Positions 39,850 to 48,157 of a DNA stretch of 64,000 nt are shown in pieces. This DNA comes from Neomicrococcus aestuarii. Its GTDB lineage: Bacteria > Actinomycetota > Actinomycetes > Actinomycetales > Micrococcaceae. The position numbers and the translations under genes are program-made. The stretch covers positions 2,418,001 through 2,482,000 of the forward strand of contig NZ_JACHDR010000001.1 of NCBI RefSeq assembly GCF_014201135.1, read 5' to 3'. The notes beneath the pieces were generated by a model. The model saw nothing but the letters and a program-made list of their open reading frames with translations. It was not told the DNA's origin and made no database searches. Within the stretch, counting starts at the first letter, position 1. Each line of letters opens with the position of its first letter.

Positions 39850-40455
39850 GTGATGAGTGCGAAGTGGCCCCAAACAATGGAGCACGAAAGCGTGGGGTTG
39901 CGACCCTTACGCCTTCGTGACAAGGAGGAATGGCTCTGGCTGCGCCGCACGAACGAAGAATGGCTCGGCCCGTGGGAGGCCACGCGCCCGGTCGAGGAGG
40001 CCACCTTCGTGACTTTCCGGCAGATGGTTAAGAATTACGACGCCGAAGCTAAAGCAGGCAGGCTCCTTCCGTTCGTTGTGACGTACGAAGGGCGCATGGT
40101 GGGCCAGTTGTCCGTTTCCGGCATCATGCTGGGCGCGGCTCGGAGCGGTCAGATCGGGTACTGGATTGGTCATCAGTGGGCGGGCCTGGGAATCATGCCT
40201 ACCGCGGTAGCGCTGGCGATGGACTATTGCTTCTTTGACCGTGACTTGCATCGGATTGAGATCAATATTCGACCCGAGAACCAGCCGAGCCTTCGCATCG
40301 TGGAAAAGCTTGGGCTACGGGACGAGGGCCTTCGAAAGTCCTACCTACACATCAACGGAGCCTGGACGGACCACCGCTCTTTTGCACTCACGCGCGAAGA
40401 AGTGCAAACTCGAATGATCGACAGACTCGGGACACACCGACCAAGCTCCATGTGA
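39850..40455 (+). CDS. GNAT acetyltransferase, RimJ/RimL type
   Basis: 201 aa. Starts with the LRPLRLRDKEEWLWLRRTN pattern of ribosomal-protein N-acetyltransferases. The acetyl-CoA loop is in IGYWIGHQWAGLGIMPTAVA near residue 100, followed by RIEINIRPENQPSLRIVEKL near 137 and the GLRDEGLRKSYLHINGAWTD ending. The target (an N terminus or a small molecule) cannot be read from sequence. It is divergent from 5-FCL by 31 bp; GTG 39850 and ATG 39853 are equivalent start choices. Confidence 0.87.
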   Translation: MMSAKWPQTMEHESVGLRPLRLRDKEEWLWLRRTNEEWLGPWEATRPVEEATFVTFRQMVKNYDAEAKAGRLLPFVVTYEGRMVGQLSVSGIMLGAARSGQIGYWIGHQWAGLGIMPTAVALAMDYCFFDRDLHRIEINIRPENQPSLRIVEKLGLRDEGLRKSYLHINGAWTDHRSFALTREEVQTRMIDRLGTHRPSSM

Positions 40456-40518
40456 ATACCCACCCACCCGATAATCTCGAAACAAGCTTCCTTTGACCGC
40501 GATTTTCGGAGTTCTTCC

Positions 40519-41277
40519 ATGGCAGACCAGGCACCACTCAAGATCAACTATGGGCGACTCGCTGTCGCCGCAGTTGGTCTCCTTGCCTTCGTCACGATGT
40601 TGGTCGCCGGCATCCTTGCGCTCGCAGGCAAAGGAACGGGTGGCCTCAGCTTCTCCATGCTCCTGATCGTCTTTGCATCTTTCGTCGGATTGCGGGCTCT
40701 TGCCTTGCGAGCACGCCAGCGCCGCGCCATGGAACGCGTGCAGCAAGCGTTTGCTGACGCCATGAATCCGCACTTCGATAATTCCATTGACGAAGATGAC
40801 CGCCCACGGCTCGCCATTGCCTCGGATTACAAAGGACCAAGCCGCCCTTTTGACGCACAGGCCGTCGAACCGGCCGAAGGTACCGCAACGAACTCCTCCT
40901 CGCGGGGCACGGCACACGCCGTAACCGGCGCGCAACTGGCCGCTGAAGAGGAAGCCGCGGAGGCGTCGTCGTCCTCCCAGAAAAGCACTCAGGACAGCAC
41001 GCTGACCTCGAAGCTCGCGCGCGAAGAATGGGAACCAGTAAACGTTCCTAAGCCGCTCTACACCGAAGCGCCAGTGATCAAGCGCGACGTCGCGGAACCA
41101 CTTCCAAAGCCGGAAGAAAAGAAAGCGACCCCCGGAGCGCCCAGCATCCGTCAGTCAGAAGATTTGGCTCGCGTAGTTCATCGCGCCGGAACCGATGCCC
41201 TAATTCAGGGATACGCAGAGTCCCTGGAAACCGGCCGCATCGACATTGACAAGGTCCTTCGCCGCCGTCGCGCCTAA
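40519..41277 (+). CDS. Hypothetical membrane protein with long charged cytoplasmic tail
   Basis: 252 aa, no family recognised. Two hydrophobic helices (about 13-36 and 42-61) are joined by a short loop, LAGKGTGGLS. A basic ARQRRAMERVQQAF stretch follows and suggests the rest is cytoplasmic. The tail to residue 250 is acidic and Ser/Ala-rich and ends in a short conserved-looking segment, AGTDALIQGYAESLETGRID. It converges on the response-regulator gene. Confidence 0.7.
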   Translation: MADQAPLKINYGRLAVAAVGLLAFVTMLVAGILALAGKGTGGLSFSMLLIVFASFVGLRALALRARQRRAMERVQQAFADAMNPHFDNSIDEDDRPRLAIASDYKGPSRPFDAQAVEPAEGTATNSSSRGTAHAVTGAQLAAEEEAAEASSSSQKSTQDSTLTSKLAREEWEPVNVPKPLYTEAPVIKRDVAEPLPKPEEKKATPGAPSIRQSEDLARVVHRAGTDALIQGYAESLETGRIDIDKVLRRRRA

Positions 41278-41298
41278 CGCGCGGTTGCCAAGAGCCTC

Positions 41299-41961
41299 TC
41301 ACGCTACAAAGCGATACCCGAGACCACGCACGGTCTCGAAATGTTCGGCACCCAGCTTCTTCCGCAAATAGCGCACGTACACATCCACCACGTTGGATGC
41401 TGGGTCAGAATCCTGGCCCCACACGCGTGAAAGCAACTGCTCACGGCTCAACACCACGCGGGGATTCCGCAAGAACGCTTCCGCGAGCGCGAACTCGCGA
41501 GCTGAGAGCTCCACAATGTCATCGCCGACGCGCGCTTGTCGCGTGCGAAGCTCCAAAGTGATGTTGCCGCCGGTGAGATCGTTGAGGTCCGCGCCGTTGG
41601 TGTCGCTGGGCAGACGGAGCCGAATACGGGCCACCAGCTCCTCGAAGCGGAACGGTTTGGCCACATAGTCGTCGGCGCCCTCTTCAAGCCCGTAGACCGT
41701 ATCCTCGATGCTGGTGCGGGCGGTCAGCACAATCACCGGAACATCGTTGTGGGCTGAACGGATCTCCTGGAGGACGCCAAAGCCGTCCATGTCCGGTAAG
41801 CCCAAGTCCAGCAGGACCAGTTCGAAGTCTCCGGTCTGGGCAAGGTGCAGGCCCTCGCGGCCCGTCAGTGCCACCGTGGGGTGGAAGCCCTGCTTCGTGA
41901 GACCCTTGGCAACGAACTGGGCGATGCGTTCTTCGTCTTCAATAATCAGTATCTTGCTCAT
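41299..41961 (-). CDS. OmpR-family response regulator
   Basis: 220 aa. The receiver domain has the acidic pocket IIEDEERIA near the N terminus, the phospho-acceptor Asp in LVLLDLGLPDMDGFGVL near residue 51, and the Lys in DDYVAKPFRFEEL near 100. The C-terminal winged helix ends with VDVYVRYLRKKLGAEHFETV. It starts 3 bp after its histidine kinase. Regulon unknown. Confidence 0.94.
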   Translation of the reverse strand: MSKILIIEDEERIAQFVAKGLTKQGFHPTVALTGREGLHLAQTGDFELVLLDLGLPDMDGFGVLQEIRSAHNDVPVIVLTARTSIEDTVYGLEEGADDYVAKPFRFEELVARIRLRLPSDTNGADLNDLTGGNITLELRTRQARVGDDIVELSAREFALAEAFLRNPRVVLSREQLLSRVWGQDSDPASNVVDVYVRYLRKKLGAEHFETVRGLGYRFVA

Positions 41962-41964
41962 GAC

Positions 41965-43473
41965 TTAGGAATGTTCCCCCGTGGATTCCGTCAGTGTGGA
42001 TGGTGCCGTGTGCAATGGCAGGTAGATCGAAAAGATGGAGCCTTCGCCCTCGTGCGAGAACACGCTGACGTGGCCGCCGTGGGCGGTAGCGATGGCCTGA
42101 ACAATGGACAGTCCCAAGCCCGAACCTTCGTGGCGGGAGCCGTTGGTGCCGCGGGCGAAGCGTGTGAAGATGCGTGATTGGTCCTCTTCGGAGATGCCGA
42201 TTCCTTCATCGCGCACCCACAACCGCAGCAGGCCGTTGGAAATCGCGGCGCCGAGCGCAATGCGCGAGTCCCGAGGCGAGAACTTCACCGCGTTGGAACA
42301 CAGCTGCAGCATGGCTTGGGTGATGCGCTGCGGATCCAGCGTGACTTCGCCGCTCACTCGCTCGCGAATCTCCCACTGCCGCTGTCCCAGACCGTGCGCC
42401 TTGGAGAGGATGTCATCCAAGAGCGAAGAAATGTCGACGGTCTCGGTGTGCACAAAACCCTTGCGGTTGGCCTGAGCGATGGTCACGATGTCATCCACCA
42501 GTAGGTTCATGCGCGCGAGCTCATCGAGCGAGAGCTCTTGGGTGTTCCGGACGTCATCGGGATCGTCGTTGTCCTGAAGTTCCAAGTGGCCCTGAACAAT
42601 GGTGATGGGCGTGCGTAGCTCGTGGCCTACGTCGTCGAGTAACTGCCGCTGCGCTTGCAGCGAGGACTGTAGGTGATCCACCATCTCGTTGAAGGAACCC
42701 GCAAGAGCGCGCAGATCGTCCGTACCCTCCACGGGAACGCGCTCGTCCAACTGGTTTTCGGTAATGCGTGCGGATGTCTGTTCAAGTTTCGTCAGCGGCG
42801 CCAGGAGCCTCCGAACCAAGATCCAGGATGCGAGCGAGGCAAGCGCCAAAATCCCGAGCGCCACACCGCCAAACACCACGTACCCCCGCGTGAGCGTGAA
42901 CAGCTCGGCGCCCATGTCATAGGCGAGCGCGAACCGCACCTCGGAGGAGTCACCGTCCAACTTCACCGGGATGGACACCACGCGATACTCGCGCTGGGCG
43001 GTGGTCACCGTGGCTAGGGAAACTCGGCCCGAGTCCGCGGATGCGTTGATGAAATCCAGGAGTTCTTGATCTGCTTCAAGGCGTAGCTCCACGTGATCGG
43101 GCGCCACCCAGCGGACACGATTCTCGCTCAGCGCCACGAGTCCCTCGTTCGTTGAGGGCATGGTGCGCTGCATCGCTACGTAGGCCAGGTCCTCGGCCTT
43201 TGTGAAGCGCTGTCCGGTCTCCGGGTTCACACCTTCTTGAGCCAGTGCGCGGAATTCGTCCACGCTGCGGGTGAGCGAATCATCGAGTCGAGCAATGGTC
43301 TGCCCGCGCTGAATCAGATACATGGAAGCGCCGGCGGCCACCAGCGTGGTCAGCGTCAAGAGAATGATGGCCACGAGGACGCGGCCCCCAACCGTTCCCT
43401 TGGAGAAGGCGGGGGCTATGCGTGCTGTGGGTGCCGCGGCTTCTGGGCTCGCGGAGGTTTCCTTAGCGGCCAT
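41965..43473 (-). CDS. Sensor histidine kinase
   Basis: 502 aa membrane kinase. TM1 is near residues 30-52 and TM2 near 199-220, with an external sensor domain of about 145 aa between. A HAMP domain (about 218-275) leads to the phospho-acceptor His in LDDVGHELRTPITIVQGH near 288. N box LCSNAVKFSP, G1 DEGIGISEEDQSRIF and G2 GSGLGLSIVQAIA are all present. Its ATG overlaps the stop of the upstream gene as TAATG, so it is translationally coupled to that gene and to the regulator. Confidence 0.94.
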   Translation of the reverse strand: MAAKETSASPEAAAPTARIAPAFSKGTVGGRVLVAIILLTLTTLVAAGASMYLIQRGQTIARLDDSLTRSVDEFRALAQEGVNPETGQRFTKAEDLAYVAMQRTMPSTNEGLVALSENRVRWVAPDHVELRLEADQELLDFINASADSGRVSLATVTTAQREYRVVSIPVKLDGDSSEVRFALAYDMGAELFTLTRGYVVFGGVALGILALASLASWILVRRLLAPLTKLEQTSARITENQLDERVPVEGTDDLRALAGSFNEMVDHLQSSLQAQRQLLDDVGHELRTPITIVQGHLELQDNDDPDDVRNTQELSLDELARMNLLVDDIVTIAQANRKGFVHTETVDISSLLDDILSKAHGLGQRQWEIRERVSGEVTLDPQRITQAMLQLCSNAVKFSPRDSRIALGAAISNGLLRLWVRDEGIGISEEDQSRIFTRFARGTNGSRHEGSGLGLSIVQAIATAHGGHVSVFSHEGEGSIFSIYLPLHTAPSTLTESTGEHS

Positions 43474-44045
43474 TAATCATCGTCGTCAGAGCTATCCTCG
43501 CCGTCGTCATCACTGTCGTCGCTGTCGTCGTCGTCATCATCGTCCGAGGCGCTGGTTGGTGCGGACTTCGGCGCCACCGGCTTGACCGGACTTACGGTGG
43601 CCTTCGAGGTAGTTGCAGCCTTCTTCGGCGTCGACGCCGCGGCGGTGGGGGCGGCTACCTTGGGGACGGTGGTGCTCGGCGCGGCCGCCTTCGCCTTCGT
43701 GGTGGACGGGCTAGCCGCTACCGGTGCCTTTGTTGTCTGCGTTGCTTTGGTTGCCTTTGCTGCGCTGGAGGACGTGGCGCCGGCCTTGGAAGAGCTAGTT
43801 GAAGCTCTAGAAGACGCAGTGGAGGACGACGACGCAGCTTCCGTCGGTGCCGCACTTTGCGGATCGATGGGTCGGTTTGAGGAATCCTGAGACTGCTCGG
43901 CCGAGGTATTCGCGTTCACTTGCAGCCCGGGACCCAGATCCGCGGTGCGCGGCTGAGCGAAGGCCGACATGATGAAGCCGCCCACAATCAGAATGCAGGC
44001 AAGCGCGATGCTGGGAATGAGGAGCTTTGAGCGTGGTCGATCCAT
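43473..44045 (-). CDS. Secreted or membrane-anchored low-complexity protein with Asp-rich tail
   Basis: 190 aa, no domain recognised. A single hydrophobic segment (about 8-29) acts as signal or anchor. The body to residue 165 is Ser/Ala/Thr/Lys/Pro-rich, wall-spanning in character. The last 25 residues are nearly all Asp and Ser (SDDDDDDDSDDSDDD and on). It is the first gene of a coupled trio with the kinase and regulator. Small hydrophilic secreted proteins beside two-component genes occur in other actinobacteria. A cation-binding or signal-input role for the tail is plausible but inferred. Confidence 0.72.
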   Translation of the reverse strand: MDRPRSKLLIPSIALACILIVGGFIMSAFAQPRTADLGPGLQVNANTSAEQSQDSSNRPIDPQSAAPTEAASSSSTASSRASTSSSKAGATSSSAAKATKATQTTKAPVAASPSTTKAKAAAPSTTVPKVAAPTAAASTPKKAATTSKATVSPVKPVAPKSAPTSASDDDDDDDSDDSDDDGEDSSDDDD

Positions 44046-44073
44046 AGATTTATTTCACCAACTCCGCATGAGA

Positions 44074-44106
44074 TGAAAATGAGAGCCGTTGCGGCGGCAC
44101 TCTCAT
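44074..44106 (-). terminator. Terminator of the Lrp gene
   Basis: Immediately after the Lrp stop on the minus strand, ATGAGAGTGCCG pairs with CGGCTCTCAT (one bulge) and is followed by TTTTC. Confidence 0.78.
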
Positions 44107-44598
44107 CTACTCGAGCGGGGAAGACTGCCCCATGTGCTGGACAAAGACCAGAGTGGTTTCGGTGTGGGCCACGGCGTCGTCGGTCGCGAGGTTATCGAGC
44201 ACCCAGTCACGCAAGTCATCCGTGCTCGCTACGGCCACGTGAATGAGGTAATCCGTGACACCGGAGACGTGGAACATGGACAAGACACCGGAAAGCTGGG
44301 GGATCTTGGTGGTGAAGGCGTCAATCTGCTCGCGATCGTGCACACGCAGTTTGACGGCAATGAGCGCCTGAACCGTGCGTCCAATCGTGGAAAGTGACAA
44401 GCGCGTCGTGAAACCCTCGATAACGCCGCGCTCTTGAAGCTGTCGCGTACGCAAGAGTGCGGTGGACGGCGCAACGCCGACTCGCTGTGCCAGAGCCGCG
44501 TTACTCAAACGGGAATCGGCAATCAGCTCGGTGAGGATCTTTTGATCTACGGCATCGAGTGGAGCGGGTTGAACCGGCGCTGCATCGGAGGAACTCAT
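44107..44598 (-). CDS. Lrp/AsnC-family transcriptional regulator
   Basis: 163 aa. The N-terminal AsnC helix-turn-helix (about 12-60) has LDAVDQKILTELIADSR and the recognition region VGVAPSTALLRTRQLQERG. The C-terminal RAM ligand domain (about 75-150) has VSGVTDYLIHVAVAS. ATG 44598 is the conventional start; the frame continues upstream without homology. It is divergent from the lipoprotein gene at 44715 with 116 bp between, so it may regulate that gene, the aminotransferase or itself. Confidence 0.9.
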   Translation of the reverse strand: MSSSDAAPVQPAPLDAVDQKILTELIADSRLSNAALAQRVGVAPSTALLRTRQLQERGVIEGFTTRLSLSTIGRTVQALIAVKLRVHDREQIDAFTTKIPQLSGVLSMFHVSGVTDYLIHVAVASTDDLRDWVLDNLATDDAVAHTETTLVFVQHMGQSSPLE

Positions 44599-44714
44599 AA
44601 CAATATTGCACCATACGTCCACGCCAATCGCGGCCAACGTGCACCGATCCTACTAGGGTGGATCTTTAACAGTGCGTGCTTCGCATGCTTTCCCTCACCC
44701 CTGGACGGAGCCAC

Positions 44715-45644
44715 ATGACTCGCTCAAGCCGCGCGGCACTCTTGCGGGGCACTGTGGCGAGCTGCGCCGTCGTACTAGCTGTCAGCGGGTGTACTGGAAC
44801 CTCCAGCCAGCCCACCCCGTCACCGTCCGAGGCGCTCTCCGTCAGCGTGGTGTCCGCGACGTCGATGGTGCCGCAAGCCATGGCCGAGCTCTATGCCGAA
44901 GCCCTGCGCGATGCCGGCCACACCGTCACCGTGCCCGCCGAATCGGCAGCGGCCAGCACCCCGGAAGCCGCCGCGAAGGCCGTGCAAAGCACCGGAAACA
45001 CGCTTGCCCTCATCCCCGTCCTCGACGAGTCCGGCAACCTCTTAGCGCCTCAAAGTTCCAGCTCAGCCTCCGCAACCGCTCCCACCGACACCGTTTCCGA
45101 CCTCGCGCTCAACACCACGAACGCGAGCGATCGCCAAGTGGTAGTCATGACAGCAGCGAAGTCACAAGAGACCGCCGTGACCTCGCTCGAATACGCGGGA
45201 CCGCAATGTGAAGGTCTCAGCGCAGCGGTGAGCGAATCGTTGAAGGTTGCCGAAGCGTTCAAAAAGAGCCTAGAGAGCACCTATTCGTGCCGGGTGTCCA
45301 CCGTGAATTCTTTGGACTCTCGCCGGCAACTGCTCTCCGCGTTACTCACCGATCAAATCCAGCTGGCCGTGGTTCCGGAAACCGACCCCTCCTTGTATGA
45401 CAACGGCCTGGTGATTCTGGAAGACCCGCGCAATCTTTTTCCCGAGCAAAAGGTCACGCCGTTCCTCTCCGAGGACTTGCAAGAGACGGATATTGAATCC
45501 ATCGCCAACCGTGTCTCAGAGAAAATTACCGAAAACACCATGGCAGAACTGACGCGCGCCACCACAGGTGATGGTGCGGTGTCAGCGCAAGAAGCGGCCC
45601 GCGAATGGTTGACGGCGCAAGGTCTAGTAACGGCAGATCAGTAG
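44715..45644 (+). CDS. Substrate-binding lipoprotein, glycine betaine/choline ABC (OpuAC-like) type
   Basis: 309 aa. Signal peptide with lipobox VSGC near residue 25. The mature part reads as a type II periplasmic-binding fold: VSATSMVPQAMAELYAEAL near residue 48, with LTDQIQLAVVPETDPSLY and VVILEDPRNLFPEQKVTPFL-like features later. ATG 44715 follows GGACGGAG. The usual partner permease and ATPase genes are missing, so it is an orphan here. A compatible-solute role is only suggested by family resemblance. Confidence 0.72.
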   Translation: MTRSSRAALLRGTVASCAVVLAVSGCTGTSSQPTPSPSEALSVSVVSATSMVPQAMAELYAEALRDAGHTVTVPAESAAASTPEAAAKAVQSTGNTLALIPVLDESGNLLAPQSSSSASATAPTDTVSDLALNTTNASDRQVVVMTAAKSQETAVTSLEYAGPQCEGLSAAVSESLKVAEAFKKSLESTYSCRVSTVNSLDSRRQLLSALLTDQIQLAVVPETDPSLYDNGLVILEDPRNLFPEQKVTPFLSEDLQETDIESIANRVSEKITENTMAELTRATTGDGAVSAQEAAREWLTAQGLVTADQ

Positions 45645-45673
45645 TGACACACAAGAAGGTAGAGAATAGTCGA

Positions 45674-46912
45674 ATGAGTAACGCCGGCCGGTACCAAAAA
45701 TCAGACAAGCTCTCGAATGTTCTCTATGACATTCGCGGGCCGCTCTTGGAGCAAGCGCAGCGCATGGAAGCGGAGGGTCACTCGATCCTCAAGCTGAACA
45801 TCGGCAACCCCGCGCCGTTTGGTTTCGAGGCGCCGGACGCGATCTTGGTGGACATGATCCGTAACCTGCCACAAGCGCAGGGCTACTCCGATTCGCGCGG
45901 AATTCTCTCCGCCCGCACCGCCGTCTCCCAGTACTACCAAACGCGCGGCATCCAAACCATCGGCGTCGACGACGTCTACCTGGGCAACGGCGTCTCCGAG
46001 CTCATCACGTTGAGCCTGAACGCGTTGCTCAACAACGGCGACGAAGTGCTCATCCCCTCACCGGATTACCCGTTGTGGACAGCTTCGGTCTCTCTGGCTG
46101 GCGGTAGCCCGGTGCACTACACGTGCGTGGAAGAAGAGGGCTGGCTGCCAGACCTTGAAGAGCTTGAGTCCCTCGTGACGGAGCGCACCAAGGGCATGGT
46201 GATCATCAACCCGAACAACCCCACGGGCGCTGTGTACCCCAAGCACATTCTTGAGGGCATGCTGGACATTGCGTTCCGCCACAAGCTCATTGTGTTTGCG
46301 GATGAGATTTACGAAAAAATCCTGTACGACGACGCGGTCCACTACAACGTTGCAGCTTTGAGCGACGATGTGCTCACGTTAACGTTCTCCGGTTTGTCAA
46401 AAGCGTACCGAGTCTGTGGCTTCCGTTCCGGATGGATGGCCATTTCCGGTCCGAAATTCCATGCCAAGAGCTACATCGAGGGCATCAACATGCTCACGAA
46501 CATGCGTTTGTGCGCCAACGTGCCCGCGCAGCACGCCATCCAGACGGCGTTGGGCGGTTACCAGTCCATCAATGACTTGATCCTCCCGGGCGGTCGGCTC
46601 TTGGAACAGCGCAACATCGCGTACAAACTACTCAATGACATGCCAGGTGTTTCCGTGCAACAGGCCCGCGGCGCCATGTACTTGTTCCCGAAGCTTGATC
46701 CAGAGATCTACCCGATTGAGGATGATCAGCAGTTCGCACTCGAGCTGTTGCAAGAGCAAAAGATCCTGATCACTCAGGGCACGGGCTTCAACTGGAAGAG
46801 CTCGGATCACTTCCGACTCGTGACACTCCCAAGCGTAGACATGCTTGATGAGGCCCTGCACCGTATTGCAGAATTTTTGGAAAATTACCGACAGCGCTAC
46901 GGAACGGACTAA
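45674..46912 (+). CDS. PLP-dependent aminotransferase, AlaA-like (class I)
   Basis: 412 aa class I/II aminotransferase, probably alanine-type. LYDIRGPLLEQAQRMEAEG near residue 16 and LKLNIGNPAPFGF near 37 match the AlaA group. NPNNPTGAVYP is near 176, and the PLP lysine is in FSGLSKAYRVCGFRSGW near 239. ATG 45674 is the conventional start. PPK2 follows after 2 bp, so the pair form an operon. Control by the nearby Lrp regulator would be typical for an alanine transaminase but is inferred. Confidence 0.9.
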   Translation: MSNAGRYQKSDKLSNVLYDIRGPLLEQAQRMEAEGHSILKLNIGNPAPFGFEAPDAILVDMIRNLPQAQGYSDSRGILSARTAVSQYYQTRGIQTIGVDDVYLGNGVSELITLSLNALLNNGDEVLIPSPDYPLWTASVSLAGGSPVHYTCVEEEGWLPDLEELESLVTERTKGMVIINPNNPTGAVYPKHILEGMLDIAFRHKLIVFADEIYEKILYDDAVHYNVAALSDDVLTLTFSGLSKAYRVCGFRSGWMAISGPKFHAKSYIEGINMLTNMRLCANVPAQHAIQTALGGYQSINDLILPGGRLLEQRNIAYKLLNDMPGVSVQQARGAMYLFPKLDPEIYPIEDDQQFALELLQEQKILITQGTGFNWKSSDHFRLVTLPSVDMLDEALHRIAEFLENYRQRYGTD

Positions 46913-46914
46913 CG

Positions 46915-47769
46915 ATGGCTAAGAAAATCGGCTTTGTTGAAGACCCACAGGCACTCCTTCGAGGGGGACGATCCGTGGACCTGTCCGCGATTGATCCCAA
47001 CTCGACGCCGGGCTTCAACGGGAAAAAGGCCGATGGCCAAGCCGTTCTCGCAGCAGAGGCAACCGAGCTTTCCGAACTTCAAGAGCGGCTGTTTGCATCA
47101 TCCCGCGAGGGCGCGCCTGAGCGTGTGTTGCTGATTCTTCAGGCCATGGACACCGCCGGTAAGGGCGGAATTGTCCGCCACGTGGTGGGTGCAGTGGATC
47201 CGCAGGGCATTGAGCATCACGCGTTCAAAGCGCCGACGGACGAAGAGAAGAGCCACGATTTCTTGTGGCGCATCGAGAAGCAGCTTCCCGGTGCCGGAAT
47301 CATTGGTGTCTTCGACCGCTCGCATTACGAGGACGTGCTGGTGCACCGCGTGAAGTCCCTTTCGCCGAGCGAGGAGATCACGCGCCGCTACGCGGCCATC
47401 AAGGATTTCGAACGAGGTCTGGTTGCCGAAGGCACGCGCGTGATCAAGGTGATGCTGCACATCTCTAAAGAGGAGCAGGGAGCACGCTTGTTGGAGCGAC
47501 TGGAACGCCCGGACAAGTACTGGAAATACAACCCAGGCGACCTTGAAGACCGCGCTTTGTGGGATCAGTTCCAAGAGGCCTACCAAATCGCGATCCGTCA
47601 GACGGACCTCAACGACGCCCCGTGGTATGTAGTTCCTGCGAACAAGAAGTGGTACGCCCGGGCGGCGGTCCAGCGCCTGATGATCAACGCGCTCAAGGAC
47701 ATCAATCCCACGTGGCCGCCAGCTGACTTTGACGTGGAAGAAGAAAAGAAGCGGCTCGCAGCTAGCTAG
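46915..47769 (+). CDS. Polyphosphate kinase 2 family protein (second paralogue)
   Basis: 284 aa. P-loop LQAMDTAGKGGIVRHVVGAV near residue 80 and the catalytic segment GVFDRSHYEDVLVHRVKSL near 131 are PPK2-type. The sequence differs clearly from the first PPK2 at 18: DRSHYEDV replaces DRSWYNRA, which suggests a different PPK2 class (NMP- or AMP-acting type). It starts 2 bp after the aminotransferase stop. No clear terminator follows. Confidence 0.9.
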   Translation: MAKKIGFVEDPQALLRGGRSVDLSAIDPNSTPGFNGKKADGQAVLAAEATELSELQERLFASSREGAPERVLLILQAMDTAGKGGIVRHVVGAVDPQGIEHHAFKAPTDEEKSHDFLWRIEKQLPGAGIIGVFDRSHYEDVLVHRVKSLSPSEEITRRYAAIKDFERGLVAEGTRVIKVMLHISKEEQGARLLERLERPDKYWKYNPGDLEDRALWDQFQEAYQIAIRQTDLNDAPWYVVPANKKWYARAAVQRLMINALKDINPTWPPADFDVEEEKKRLAAS

Positions 47770-47902
47770 CTAGATCGTGACTGCAACTTTCTCGCGTATA
47801 CAGCGGCCTTCTCAGTGTCAGCCTTCTTAGTGTCACAGGGGAGTTGTCACTGCCACAGAGGAGTTCTGACCTAAACAGCGGCGTTGATGCCTCCGTCAGC
47901 TA
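47770..47902. other. Gap with short repeated words, possible relic of the 2.5-kb palindrome
   Basis: Convergent gap between PPK2 and xseB. It contains repeated CAGCGGC, AGTGTCA and ACAGxGGAG words. The string GTGTCACAGGGGAG resembles GTGTTCTCACAGGGGAG inside the palindrome near 2550. No hairpin terminator is evident. Confidence 0.3.
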
Positions 47903-48157
47903 TTAGCTTTCGGAGTCCTCAGCGTCGCTGTTTGCTTGGCGAGCGCGATCAATACGCTCCTGAGCGCCAGCAAGCCATGCTTCACAGCGCTGAGCAAGCG
48001 CTTCGCCGCGCTCCCACAGAGCCAATGATTGCTCAAGGCTGGTCCCGCCGGCCTCCAGCTGGGAGACAACAGCTACGAGCTCCTCGCGAGCTTGTTCGTA
48101 GCTCAACGAGGCGATGTCTGGGTGTGTATTCGATGCTTCAGAAGCATTAGTTGCCAT
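47903..48157 (-). CDS. xseB: Exodeoxyribonuclease VII small subunit
   Basis: 84 aa. [20 protein letters not shown] then [20 protein letters not shown] is the complete XseB pattern. ATG 48157 follows AAGGAGA at ideal spacing. It overlaps the end of xseA by 11 bp, so the subunits are co-translated. Confidence 0.95.
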   Translation of the reverse strand: MATNASEASNTHPDIASLSYEQAREELVAVVSQLEAGGTSLEQSLALWERGEALAQRCEAWLAGAQERIDRARQANSDAEDSES

